Shown: positions 52,375 to 62,400, counted from the first letter of the stretch. The stretch is DNA of 64,000 nt from G965202915 sp965202915 (GCA_965202915.1 OZ241847.1:2294001-2358000), one strand, 5' to 3'. The notes: generated by a model not told the origin, from the sequence alone. Program-made: numbers and translations.

Positions 52375-53755
52375 ACGCATCACGGTCGGTTTTCATCGAA
52401 GCCACAAGTCCCGGATAATATCGCAGCAGGGTAACGGTGCGCACCACCATGAAAAAACATAAGCCCAGGAACAGGCCGTGGTTGCCAAGCCATGGGATCA
52501 GCGCGGTCAGCAGCGCGATGTAGGCGACGGTGGAGGTGAGCATCGCGTTGCGCATTTCGCGGGCGGCACTGACGCCGATGAAAATACCGTCCAGTTGAAA
52601 ACTCCACACCGACAACAGCGGCAACACCGCCATCCATGGTAAATACCGCCCGGCCAGGTCGAGCACCGCCTCGATATTGGTGAACAGCCCGATGATCTGT
52701 CCGCCGAAAAGCCAATAAACCGCACTCACCAACAGCGCGGTAACGCCGGCCCATAGCGTTGACACGTGGACGGCGCGTCGGAAAACCTGCTGGTTGCGCG
52801 CACCGTAGGCGCTACCGACCAGCGCTTCGGCGGCATGGGCAAATCCGTCCAGCGCGTAGGCCATAATGCTTTGCAAGTGCAATAAAATCGAGTTGGCCGC
52901 CAGCACCACTACTCCAAACCGCGCGCTTTGGGCGGTGAACCAGGCGAATGCGAACACCAGACACAGCGTGCGCACAAAGATATTGCCATTGGTGCGCATC
53001 AATTCCAGCATTGCGCCGGTCTCCAGCACCTCGCCCAGGCGGCTTTTGGACAGCGCGCGCCTGATCTCACCGCGCAGCATGACGTAGCCGGTGATCGCGG
53101 CGGTGTATTCGGCAATCAAGGTCGCCCAGGCCACACCGACGACGCCGAGTTTCAGCACCGGCACGAACAACAAATCCAGCACCATATTGGTGAGGTTCAG
53201 GGTCAGCACCAGGTACAGGGCGCGGCGGGTATTATGTGTGCCGATGAACAGGCCGGTGAACACGTACACACACAAGGTTGCCGGTGCGCTCCACACGCGG
53301 ATCAGTGAATATTCGGCAGTCAATTGTTCCACCGCATCGCTGCTTTCGAGCAGGAACAAAGCCAGGCCAATCAGCGGCCTGCCGAGCGCGATGGTGGCCA
53401 GTCCGAGCACCAGTGCCAGCAATAGCACCCGTAGCAGGGTATTTGACAGAGCCGCGGTGTCGCCGGCGCCATAGGCGCGGGCGATGAAACCGGTGGTACC
53501 CATGCGCAGGAAACCAAAGCCCCAGTAGAGGAAGGTGAAGATCAGCGCACCGAGGGCGACGGCGCCGATATGGTGCGGCCCGGGCAAGTGGCCGACCACC
53601 GCGGTATCCACCGCGCCCACCAGTGGCACCGAGATATTAGACAGGATCATCGGCCATGCCAGCATCCACACCGCGCGATGGGTAATGTTCTCCGGCGGGC
53701 GGTTGATCGGATTGTCAGCGGCGGCGCGTTGCATCCTGCAAGCATAACCGATCAC
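52367..53755 (-). CDS. MATE family efflux transporter (DinF-like)
   Basis: The 462-residue protein has twelve hydrophobic helices and MATE features: LAWPMILSNISVPLVGAVDTAVVGH near residue 32 and a mirrored second half. DinF-like members export drugs or protect against oxidants using a Na+ or H+ gradient. A GTG start with GGGAG 11 bases upstream is listed; the ATG at 53734 is an alternative. Confidence 0.88.
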   Translation of the reverse strand: MIGYACRMQRAAADNPINRPPENITHRAVWMLAWPMILSNISVPLVGAVDTAVVGHLPGPHHIGAVALGALIFTFLYWGFGFLRMGTTGFIARAYGAGDTAALSNTLLRVLLLALVLGLATIALGRPLIGLALFLLESSDAVEQLTAEYSLIRVWSAPATLCVYVFTGLFIGTHNTRRALYLVLTLNLTNMVLDLLFVPVLKLGVVGVAWATLIAEYTAAITGYVMLRGEIRRALSKSRLGEVLETGAMLELMRTNGNIFVRTLCLVFAFAWFTAQSARFGVVVLAANSILLHLQSIMAYALDGFAHAAEALVGSAYGARNQQVFRRAVHVSTLWAGVTALLVSAVYWLFGGQIIGLFTNIEAVLDLAGRYLPWMAVLPLLSVWSFQLDGIFIGVSAAREMRNAMLTSTVAYIALLTALIPWLGNHGLFLGLCFFMVVRTVTLLRYYPGLVASMKTDRDAFK

Positions 53756-54373
53756 ACTTAAAACTACTCCCGTTTAGCCGGAGTGGCCTTTCTGTGAACA
53801 ACCTACTCAGTAACCACACCTGACCATTCAGTATCCCTTTCTTATTAACTGTTCGGATCTGAACATCCAAAATGTCGAAAAGCAAAAGGCAAGACCTGAC
53901 CCCTTAATTCAGCCCGTTGTCGCTGAAAGGAGAGTGGGCGCGCAATGTATCCGCCAAAATTATGCCGATTCCAATCGTCGCCGGGGTACGCCGTGTATTT
54001 GTGACTCGGCCCAACCAGTTGCACCAATCGGCGGGCACTTTTTCGCTGAATCAGGGCATGCAACCCTTCCCTAACCAGAGGCATTTTTCGCCCTATCCCG
54101 GTCACCTGCGGTGTTTCTGCCAGCAATTGGGCGTCAAAATTCATGGTGGTTTTCATTGCAATATCCGGGGTAACCTATGCCTAAAAAATCCGGCAATGGA
54201 TAACCAGTATAGACATAAAGGCGGCGGACTTGTACGCAAACACACTTCTCAAACGCAAGCTGCAATAAGGAAACTACACGGCCTGATGATATTTTTGTTG
54301 TTTCCGCGTAGCACGGTCTGTAATGCTGATAAATACGGTGTATAATCTCCACAAACTCCAACGACATGCAAAT
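53756..54373. other. Intergenic stretch containing only a decayed antitoxin
   Basis: Apart from the vapB relic at 53960-54156, no gene is supported. A GGGGTCAGGTCTTGC sequence, often found near mobile modules in gammaproteobacteria, lies near 53892 (minus strand). Confidence 0.4.
53960..54156 (-). pseudogene. Frameshifted vapB-type antitoxin
   Basis: The N-terminus matches VapB antitoxins: MKTTMNFDAQLLAETPQVTG, then VREGLHALIQRKSARRL. After about residue 45 the frame is lost, while another frame continues AESQIHGVPRRRLESA to a TAA, the normal VapB ending. The span from ATG to that stop is 197 bases, one short of 66 codons, so a single-base deletion near 54008 explains it. No vapC follows. 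Confidence 0.6.
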
Positions 54374-54535
54374 ATGAACATAATAACTATCCGGCAACTG
54401 CACCGGCGGCATGATTTTCAGTATGAATCGGATGCCAAACCTGACCGGTCTATTTTCCAGCCGAACAGGATCGTTTATGCGTTATCCAAACAACCCTGGG
54501 ATCATATCGATCCGGGGCTGGTGGGGCGGCGGTAA
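54374..54535 (+). CDS. Small hypothetical protein
   Basis: The 53-residue frame starting MNIITIRQLHRRHDF ends one base before the GTG of the next gene, suggesting coupling. No known family. Coding status is uncertain. Confidence 0.35.
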   Translation: MNIITIRQLHRRHDFQYESDAKPDRSIFQPNRIVYALSKQPWDHIDPGLVGRR

Positions 54536-54790
54536 GTGAAACCGGCACTCTGGGGTTTCTTTTTCGGTCTGCTCATACCGATATTCGGTTTGTTTGTCGG
54601 CCTGCAATTTTCGGCGCTGCTTGCCAACCTCATGCTGTTCCCACTGGTTGTGCTGTCCGACCTGACCGGCATCGTCTTCGGCAAGGCATCGTCGCTTGAA
54701 CGAATCCTGTTTGTTTTGATTTCCGGCGTCTTCTGGGCGCTGTTGTTTTTTGTGGTCAGCCGACTAAGAAAATTCCGGCTCCGAAAATAA
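54536..54790 (+). CDS. Small two-helix membrane protein
   Basis: The 84-residue protein has two or three hydrophobic segments (residues 4-30, 35-50 and 58-76) and a basic C-terminus (RLRKFRLRK), consistent with an inner-membrane protein. The GTG start abuts the stop of the preceding small frame. No family recognised. Confidence 0.55.
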   Translation: MKPALWGFFFGLLIPIFGLFVGLQFSALLANLMLFPLVVLSDLTGIVFGKASSLERILFVLISGVFWALLFFVVSRLRKFRLRK

Positions 54791-54895
54791 CATTCTATTT
54801 TAGGTTTGATTCTCGGTAAGAATCGGCTGAATGATCAATTTCCGATTCATTGGAAGTGGCAGAAACGGGTCACCGGATTGACTCAGGCCCGGATG

Positions 54896-55054
54896 TTATT
54901 GAAGTAAGGCTTGTATATTGTGCGGTAGCCACTCCAGGTTCCTGACCATAGCCCGCAGAATAAGAATGTATTCACGGTATTTCGCCTTACCCTGTGAACA
55001 TTTCATTTTGATAAGAAATTTAGTTTGCCTTAGCTCTGTTTTACTCAGCGTCAT
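54896..55054 (-). CDS. Small basic protein downstream of recQ
   Basis: The 52-residue frame starts ATG 14 bases after the recQ stop and encodes a helical, Lys-rich peptide (MTLSKTELRQTKFLIKMKCS at the start, EWLPHNIQALLQ at the end). AAGG lies 11 bases upstream. Its position suggests co-transcription with recQ. No family recognised. Confidence 0.4.
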   Translation of the reverse strand: MTLSKTELRQTKFLIKMKCSQGKAKYREYILILRAMVRNLEWLPHNIQALLQ

Positions 55055-55068
55055 AAACGGGAAAACCT

Positions 55069-56928
55069 TCACTGATTATCTCCCAGTTCATCTTTAAACC
55101 GCTTGATCGCATCCAGAAAATGGGCGCCATACCGTTGCATTTTTACCTGCCCGACACCGGAGACCGTATTCATCACGGCCGCATTTCCGGGTTGTTTCCT
55201 TGCCATCTCAACCAATGTGTCGTTGTGGAAAATGACGTAGGAGGGGACGTTCTGTTCGCGGGCCAATTTCAGGCGCAGGGCGCGCAATTGTTCAAACAGG
55301 CGCTTTTCGTCGTCATCAAGGGGCTCGGTTATACGGCGAAGTTTGGGTGCGGTCTTTTTGATTGTCGCGGCTTTGGGCGGCAGTTTGCGCAAGGCAATGG
55401 TCTGTTCACCGCGCAACACGGCCCGGCTTTTTTCGGTTAGCCGCAGCCCGCCATAGCCCTCCGGATCGGGTGCGAGCAATCCGGTGGCGGTCAGTTGCCG
55501 TATCACCGAACGCCATTCGACCGCGCCCAGTTCCCGGCCAACACCGTACACGCTGAGTGTGTGATGCCTGAATCGCTTCATTCTTTCATCGTCCTTGCCC
55601 AGCAGTACGTTAATCAGGTAGGCGACGCCGAATCGCTGGCCGGTGCGATAAACACAGGAAAGTGCTTTTTGCGCGGCCACGGTGCCGTCCCAGGTTTGCG
55701 GTGGGGTCAGGCAGTTGTCACAGTTACCGCAGGGTCCGGCATAGGCTTCCCCAAAGTAGCCGAGGATCGCCTGCCGCCGGCAACCTACGGATTCGCACAG
55801 CCCCAGCAGTGAATTCATCTTGGCGCGCTCGACACGCTTGAAGTCGTCGTCGGCATCGGAATCGTCGAGCATCTGCAGGAGCATGACCACGTCCTGAAAG
55901 CCATAACTCATCCACGCGCTTGCCGGCAGTCCGTCCCGACCGGCGCGACCGGTTTCCTGATAATAGGCCTCGATGTTCTTGGGCAGGTTCAAATGCGCGA
56001 CAAAGCGCACGTCGGGCTTGTCGATTCCCATGCCAAAGGCGACGGTGGCGACCACTACGACCCCTTCTTCGCGCACAAATAAATCATGGGTTTGCTCGCG
56101 CTCCGGCGCGGACATGCCGGCGTGGTAGGCGACGGCGCGCACCCCCTTGTTGCAAAACCATTCCGCGGTCTCATCTACGCTGCGGCGCGACAGGCAATAA
56201 ATGATCCCCGAATCTCCCCGGTGCTTGTCGTGGATGAAATTGAACAACGCCTGCCGGGCGCCCGCCGCTTCGCTGATCATGTAGCAAATATTGGGGCGGT
56301 CAAAACTGGCTATATAGGTTTCGGCGTCGCCCAGATTCAGTTCGCCGGCGATGTCCCGCCGGGTTAACTGATCGGCGGTGGCGGTCAATGCGATGCGCGG
56401 CGCCTGCGGGAAACGCTCCGCCAGTACCGATAGCTCCCTGTATTCCGGGCGAAAATCATGGCCCCAGCGCGAAACGCAGTGGGCCTCATCGATGGCAAAC
56501 AGCGCGATTTTGATCCCGGACAGCATCTCCAGCATGGCCTCGCCAAGCAGACCCTCCGGCGCAACGTAGAGCAGATCCAGATTCTCGCGGGTCAATTCGC
56601 GCTCAACCCACCTGCGGTCTTCCCAGGCCATGCTGGAATTCAAAAACGCGGCGCGCACCCCGTACTGACGCAATGCGTCCACCTGGTCTTTCATCAACGC
56701 AATCAGCGGCGAGATCACAACCCCGGTACCCTCGCGCAAAATCGACGGAATCTGGTAGCACAGCGACTTGCCGCCGCCGGTGGGCATGATCGCGATCACG
56801 TTTTCGCCGGTCATCAGGGTCTGGATGATCTCCCCCTGATGAGGATGAAAATCGCTGAAACCGAAGGTGTCGCGCAGGACTGCAAACGCGCGGTCGGAAT
56901 GGTTTTGCATCACTTCACTTGCTTGCAT
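55069..56928 (-). CDS. recQ: ATP-dependent DNA helicase RecQ
   Basis: The 619-residue superfamily 2 helicase has Walker A MPTGGGKSLCYQ, the DEAH box AIDEAHCVSRWGHDFRPEY, motif VI QETGRAGRDG, a zinc-binding region (CRRQ, CGNCDNC) and a C-terminal HRDC domain (about 540-610). It unwinds recombination and fork structures. The first of two near ATGs is listed. Confidence 0.95.
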   Translation of the reverse strand: MQASEVMQNHSDRAFAVLRDTFGFSDFHPHQGEIIQTLMTGENVIAIMPTGGGKSLCYQIPSILREGTGVVISPLIALMKDQVDALRQYGVRAAFLNSSMAWEDRRWVERELTRENLDLLYVAPEGLLGEAMLEMLSGIKIALFAIDEAHCVSRWGHDFRPEYRELSVLAERFPQAPRIALTATADQLTRRDIAGELNLGDAETYIASFDRPNICYMISEAAGARQALFNFIHDKHRGDSGIIYCLSRRSVDETAEWFCNKGVRAVAYHAGMSAPEREQTHDLFVREEGVVVVATVAFGMGIDKPDVRFVAHLNLPKNIEAYYQETGRAGRDGLPASAWMSYGFQDVVMLLQMLDDSDADDDFKRVERAKMNSLLGLCESVGCRRQAILGYFGEAYAGPCGNCDNCLTPPQTWDGTVAAQKALSCVYRTGQRFGVAYLINVLLGKDDERMKRFRHHTLSVYGVGRELGAVEWRSVIRQLTATGLLAPDPEGYGGLRLTEKSRAVLRGEQTIALRKLPPKAATIKKTAPKLRRITEPLDDDEKRLFEQLRALRLKLAREQNVPSYVIFHNDTLVEMARKQPGNAAVMNTVSGVGQVKMQRYGAHFLDAIKRFKDELGDNQ

Positions 56929-57139
56929 GATTGCCGAGATTGCCTGCCTTGCTGATTGACAAATTTATCAGAATCGGGGCATATATCCGGCTGAATATGG
57001 ATACCCCCCAGGCGATAAGCATAACCCATAAGGAAGCTCTTGTAATATTTTCGCATACCCTGGTCGAAACGGGCCGGAGTAACGCGCCGTCGGCCAAAAT
57101 TCCCAGGCAAGGCGGGGCACAAAATGGAGCCTTAAAGCC

Positions 57140-57499
57140 TCAAGCACCTGTATCCGACCATACCGCATACTCATTGCCATTGGGATCGCCAAAGTGAAAA
57201 CGACGCCCGCCGGGAAATGAGAACACGGGTTTGATAATCATGCCGCCGGCCTGCTCTATCTTTGCCCGGGTTTGCTCCAGTTCCCTGCTGTAGAAAACAA
57301 TAAGGGCGCTGCCCTTGTCCGTGGACGCGGATAGATCGGACTTGAAAAACCCACCGGCAATGCCCTGGTCGGAGAAGGTCGTATAGTCAGGCCCGTAATC
57401 CACAAACGACCAACCGAACACCCTGGCAAAGAAGGTCTTGGTCGCTTCCATATCCTTTGCCGGAAACTCAACATAGTTTATTTTTTCGTGATCGTTCAT
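57140..57499 (-). CDS. VOC (glyoxalase-like) family protein
   Basis: The 119-residue protein has the glyoxalase/dioxygenase fold: KINYVEFPAKDMEATKTFF at the start, FGWSFVDYGPDY, and PVFSFPGGRRFHFGDPNGNE with the metal Glu. Substrate unknown. Its ATG overlaps the stop of the truncated DUF262 frame, and a decayed copy of it lies at 58960-59088. Confidence 0.85.
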   Translation of the reverse strand: MNDHEKINYVEFPAKDMEATKTFFARVFGWSFVDYGPDYTTFSDQGIAGGFFKSDLSASTDKGSALIVFYSRELEQTRAKIEQAGGMIIKPVFSFPGGRRFHFGDPNGNEYAVWSDTGA

Positions 57500-57753
57500 C
57501 GCCGTGCTTCCCCCTGGTTGTCATGTAACAGTATCGAAGATGTGCCGTCTTTGAGTTTTACCTTGGGGTTGCGCCAGGCAATCAAATAGCCAACCGGATA
57601 GCCTCGATAGAGGGAGTCGAGCAGGTTTCGCACCCTGGTGGCATCCCATACAAAAGGACGCTGGATTTCCGGGATTGCAATTTCCCCCGATTTAACCCAG
57701 GTGAGCAGGGTATCAACAGGGTGCGGAGTGACGGAGTAGCGTTGTGTGGTCAT
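57496..57753 (-). pseudogene. Truncated DUF262 (GmrSD-type) gene
   Basis: The 85-residue product has the N-terminal DUF262 signature: TLLTWVKSGEIAIPEIQRPF, then VRNLLDSLYRGYPVGYLI, which in GmrS-type nucleases leads into a DGQQR active site. The chain ends soon after LKDGTSSILLHDNQG, before that site. A full protein is several hundred residues, so only the 5' end remains. The stop is joined to the VOC start. Confidence 0.65.
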
Positions 57754-57879
57754 TGCCTTTAGCCTGCCTTATGCGTGACTATATTCGGATAATCCATAAT
57801 AACACGTCATGTTTGATAATGTTTTAGCCTGGCTTGTTCGTGGTCATGTTTGGATAGGCTGAAGTCAGTGTAAATACCG

Positions 57880-58734
57880 TCATACCCCCGCGCTGAACCG
57901 CCCCCGATAGACTTCGGCCACCGGGCCCTTCATCGTCAGATTGTATTGGGCATCCACGGTGACCGCCAGTCCGCCGCCGGGGGCGGTCACCTTGACCGGG
58001 CTTTTGACGAGTCCCAGGCGCACGCCCGCGGCGGCCACGGCACAGGCGGATGAGCCGGATCCCTGAGTTTCGCCGGCACCGCGTTCCCAGATGAGTATGG
58101 ATACGGCGCGCGGGCCGGTGGCAACCGCCAGTTGGACGTTGGTGCGTCTGGGGAAGCCGGGGTGGGTTTCCAGCACCGGCCCGATGCCGAGCAAATCCTC
58201 TCGCGTCCACTTCCCGTCTTGCTCTTGAAAGATCACGCAATGCGGGTTGCCGATGCTGACTCCGGTAAACCGCAGGGACTGCCCCGCGACGTTGATGGGT
58301 CGCCGTATCAATTCCGGCACCTTGATGGTGCAGGGCAGGTCGCGCGGCTTGAACGAGGCCCGGCCCATATCCACGGTAGCCTGGTGCACCCGTCCCCGCC
58401 GGTCAACTTCCAGCTCCACGTGCACCAGCCCGCCTTTGGTTTCCACCGAAAACGACCGCCGTCGCGTCCTTCTGGTGGCGTACAGGAAACACCCGAAAAT
58501 GCGCAAGCCGTTGCCGGATTTTTCCGCCTCACTTCCATCCGGGTTAAAAATCCGCAATCCGAAGTCGGCCTTTGCCGAGGGTGCCAGTGTCAGGATGCCG
58601 TCGCCGCCCACCCCTCTGTTGCGGTCACAAATTGCGCGTATGGTTTTCCGGGTCAGGTTAAAGGTCAATTGTTTGGGATCAACGACTATATAATCATTGC
58701 CCAGCCCGTGGCCCTTAAAGAATGCATTGGTCAT
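57880..58734 (-). CDS. Diaminopimelate epimerase homologue with Ser/Ser active site
   Basis: The 284-residue protein has the two-domain DapF fold: FFKGHGLGNDYIVVD at the start, NRGVGGDGIL, NPHCVIF and ERGAGET. In true DapF two cysteines remove and add the alpha proton, in CGNG and ACG(T/S)G. Here both are Ser (EKSGNGLRI and QGSGSSACA), read directly from TCC codons. It may be inactive on diaminopimelate or act on another substrate. The ATG at 58734 matches the family start. Confidence 0.75.
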   Translation of the reverse strand: MTNAFFKGHGLGNDYIVVDPKQLTFNLTRKTIRAICDRNRGVGGDGILTLAPSAKADFGLRIFNPDGSEAEKSGNGLRIFGCFLYATRRTRRRSFSVETKGGLVHVELEVDRRGRVHQATVDMGRASFKPRDLPCTIKVPELIRRPINVAGQSLRFTGVSIGNPHCVIFQEQDGKWTREDLLGIGPVLETHPGFPRRTNVQLAVATGPRAVSILIWERGAGETQGSGSSACAVAAAGVRLGLVKSPVKVTAPGGGLAVTVDAQYNLTMKGPVAEVYRGRFSAGV

Positions 58735-59084
58735 GGTGTTTGCGGTTGGTATGCGCTCCGTGAATGAGACGTGTGCCGCGCCTCTTGTTGTCGTTGCAGG
58801 TTCGTGGCCTTGTATTATAGGGCAAGCATGACGGCCATGAAAGAGTAGGCGGAGCCTGTCCAATATCCGCGAGAATGGCTGAGCGGGCTATGATTGATTC
58901 CCCGGCGCCCCTGCGGATTCGGACCTTGCCGGTGTTGGAACCTGTCCCCGAGCCGGTGCGCGTATGCGACCATAATCCCGCCCGCAATCCACAAACCACC
59001 AATTTAAGACCCGAGCAAAGCATTCCCTGGTCGCCTCCACCTTCCTTGTCGGGAACTCCTCGCAGTTTATTTTTTCGTGGATGG
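58735..59084. other. 350-base gap with a VOC relic
   Basis: No intact gene. The VOC relic occupies 58960-59088; 58735-58959 shows nothing recognisable. Confidence 0.4.
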
Positions 59085-59088
59085 TTAT
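58960..59088 (-). pseudogene. 5' relic of a VOC gene
   Basis: The frame reads TIHEKINCEEFPTRKVEATR, then CFARVLNWWFVDCGRDYG, closely matching the first 40 residues of the VOC gene at 57140-57499. The start codon is ATA and the rest of the gene is missing, so it is a decayed partial copy. Confidence 0.6.
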
Positions 59089-59396
59089 GACTGTACTTGC
59101 CGAAGTTTCGCCTCGGTGGTTTCGTATGGCCCCAGGTGGGCGCGCATCAGGCTCTTCCAGAGTTTCCCGTGGTTGGGCACAAAGAAATGAAGCAACTCAT
59201 GGACGATCACGTAATCCTGAACGTCCGTATCGACGAATACAAGTTTCTCATCGAAGTTCAAATGACCACTTGTCGAGCAGGAGGCCCATTTATTGCGCAT
59301 GGACCGCACGCCCAACCAGGCGATCCGCACGTCCAGCTTCTCGGCCCAGCGGTGAACACGCTGCTTGAATATCCGTTTTTGATTGGCCTTGTTCAT
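59085..59396 (-). CDS. Short YgjP-like M48-type metallopeptidase
   Basis: The 103-residue protein has the zinc motif VIVHELLHFFVPNHGKLW near residue 68, where HELLH is the HExxH site, preceded by the YgjP signature RNKWASCSTSGHLNFDEKL. It is shorter than the usual YgjP. It starts four bases after the hsdR stop; such peptidase genes often accompany type I restriction loci. The start at 59396 gives the family N-terminus. Confidence 0.8.
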   Translation of the reverse strand: MNKANQKRIFKQRVHRWAEKLDVRIAWLGVRSMRNKWASCSTSGHLNFDEKLVFVDTDVQDYVIVHELLHFFVPNHGKLWKSLMRAHLGPYETTEAKLRQVQS

Positions 59397-59400
59397 GCCT

Positions 59401-62400
59401 TCAGATTTGGGCGCATCGTTCCAATAAATTAAACAACTCTCCGACCATCGCAACCACCCGTTCCTGACTTTCGGTTTCGCTAAGGATGGCAAGAGTAACT
59501 TCCTGTCGCAACTCACGCCGTGATTGTTTGCTGTCCTTCCAGTTCGGACGTTCCGCAAAGGCTGTCTTGATCCGTCGGCTGACGACTTCGGCGTTGTCGA
59601 TCCCGTCATCAACAAGGAAGCGATAGACAAAATAGGTCGTCCCATCAAGCCCTTTCTCCTCCTGCTCCTGTTTTCGCGCCAGGTGTTTCTGAATTTGCTC
59701 TTTTAACGATTTCAGTGCGTCGGTGGTGCTGAGCTGGCGATTTTCAAATTTTTCCCGCACCGCCCGGGCGCGCTCGGCCATGGGAATAAGACTCAGATCA
59801 GCCCCCGCTTCAGCCTGCTTTTCGATGCTCTTGACCAGGTTGACGATCCTGGTTCCCTTGTTGTCTTTTGTATTATTAATCAGTTCGATGGTGCCGGCAT
59901 TAATTTCAAAGACACCATCCACCCGCTCAACCCCATAACTGCCTATGTTTTCCCGCACTAATTGATCGGTTTTTCTCTGGAAGTCCCGATCCACTGCCAC
60001 GTAATTGGTATAAGCCTTGCGGACGACGTCATAAATTGCTGAAAGCGTGGCGTAATCGTCGACAAACGGCCCCATAAAAGCGTCCGGTGAGATGATTTCG
60101 TAGAGCATTTCAATTTCTTTATACTCTTTGAAAAACTCTTTCCGACGCTCAGGGTCGCGGAAGTGCTCAACCAGGGTGTCAACGTCCTTGTCATCGAAGC
60201 TGCTCTCAATCAAACCCAGGTATTCCGGCACTTTTGACCGCATCTTATCCCGGAATAAAACCTTGAGTAATTTCAGGTCCTTGACGATGGCATTGACTTC
60301 TTCGCTGTCAAAGGCAAGGGCTTTTTCCAGGTTGTCGAAAATGCCAACAAAATCAAGGATGAATCCCTGCGGTTTCAGCATTTGAGCCGCCTCGTTCTCA
60401 TAGGGGCGGTTGACCCGCGCAATGGCCTGGAGCAGCGTGTGATCGCGCATCGGCTTGTCCAGATACATTGCGTAAAGCACCGGCGCGTCAAAGCCGGTGA
60501 GCAGTTTTTCGGTAACGATAAGAATCTTCGGCTGCTGGTCGAGTTTGCAGTAACTCTTGCGGATCTGGCGCTCTTTCTGCGGATCAAGGTGAAACTTTTT
60601 GAGCAACGCTGAATCGTTGTTGTTGCCGGTGTACACGACTTCGGAATATTCAGATGGGAGGAAGCCGTCAAGGGCATCCTTGTAATGGGCGCAGGCCTCG
60701 CGATCCACACCGACGACAAAGGCCTTGTAACCAAGCGGCTCGACGTTCTCCCGGTAATGCCGGGCAATGTATTCCGCCACTTTGTGGATTCGATCCTCTC
60801 CCTTGAGAAAGTTTTTCAGATTCACCGCGCGCTCAAGGATCTTGTTCAGCTCCTCAATGTCGGACACGCCCTGGGCTTCGGCAAGAGCAAGAAATTCCTC
60901 TTCCAGGGTTTCGTGCGGCACGAGCATCTCGTTCGGCGCCAACTGGTAATACAGGGGCAAAGTAGTTCCATCTTCAATACTCTCGGCGATGGAATACTTG
61001 TGCAGATAACCTTGATCATCCTCGCAACCGAAGGTCTTGAAAGTGCCCTTACCGTAAGCGGTCCTGTCCACCGGGGTGCCGGTGAACCCGAGGAAGGTCG
61101 CGTTCGGCAGGCCGGCCATGAGAAAGTTACCGAGATCGCCGCCGGTGGTACGGTGGGCCTCGTCGATAAGGACGTAGATATTGGAACGGGTGTTAATATC
61201 CGCCGGCATATCGCGGAACTTGTGAATCGTCGTCACGATGATGCCCCGGTAGTCGTTCCTCAGGAGCCGGTTGAGCCGGGCGATGCTGCCGGCGTGCTCC
61301 ACGTTACCGAGACCGAGCGCCGCCAGGTTCTTGAGCATCTGGTCCTCCAGCTCATTGCGGTCGATCATCAGCAGGATGGTCGGCTTATCGGCCACCTTCT
61401 CGCGGAAGAGCCGTTCCGCCGTCTTGATCATCGTGAAAGTCTTGCCGCTGCCCTGGGTATGCCAGACCAGCCCGCGGGTGCGCTCCGGCCGGAGGGCGCG
61501 CCCAACGGCGGCATCGACCGCGCCGGTCTGGTGCTGGCGCAGGATATATTTATTCAATTCCTCGTCCTTCTCAGCAAAGACGATGTAATCCTTGAGAAAA
61601 GCCAGCACCTGCGGGATGGCGCAGAAGCTCTTGATCTTAGCCTCCAGACCGGAGAACGGACTGGAAAGTCCGTTCTCCTCTCCCAACACAAATTCCCCGA
61701 CCCTGAGCTTCGCCACCACCGGATTCTCCCGGATATACTCCACCACCTTAAAAAAATTCCCCTCACTGCGAATCAAACGATCCCAATACTCATCCTGCCA
61801 CAGTGTCCCCGTTTTCCCCATCCGCTTATTGATCTCTCGCGCCGTGAATCCCTTCCAGGCCCTCACGATATCCGCCAACACATGATCCCCCAACGGCCGA
61901 AACAGCACGTGCACGTGGTTCGGCATCACCACAAACGAGGCCAGTTCATAGCGCCTGCCGTCGAAATGGCGCAGCGCATCCGCCACCACCTTGGAATTCC
62001 CCGGCTCCCTCAACACACACGATCCGCTCCCTTGATTCAGCCACTTATCGAGCTCGTGCGAAAAGCCCTCATGATATTCGGCCTCGGTCTGCTCATCCCA
62101 CGGCCTGGGGTGATGCTCGAGCCAGATCTCCCGTTCCACCTTCCACTGCTCCAGCCTTGCCCTGGGCAGCGAGTCGCCCAGCCGCCACGTCACGAATACC
62201 CACGCCTCGCCCTGCTGCCAGTGCGGTAGATCCCCACCATGTATATCGGTTTCCGCATCGGGATTGAAAAAAGGAGCACGGACATTCCTGTCCGTGTTTA
62301 AATCTAAATCAACGGGTTGGAAAACCCGTTCTCCCTTCCAATCGAAAATATTCCGCCGCACCGTATTCCAGGTCACCCCGTAGGCAAACCCGATGGCGTC

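Larger units (their letters stand above)
61651..62338 (-). mobile_element. REP-associated transposase (RAYT) unit inside hsdR
   Basis: The insert encodes the complete HUH/Y1 transposase and is bounded by hairpins that are translated: 61651-61678 on the 3' side and 62277-62296 plus 62311-62330 on the 5' side. Both outer hairpins abut GGAGAACGG or its complement, probably the element ends. RAYTs mobilise REP hairpins in trans and recognise their foot sequences. Confidence 0.8.

Noticed and set aside
54134..54412. 92-residue minus-strand frame
   Set aside because: No family or ribosome site, and it overlaps the vapB relic start; probably chance.
60685..62229. 514-residue plus-strand frame opposite hsdR
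   Set aside because: hsdR on the other strand is unambiguous; this is a mirror frame without motifs.
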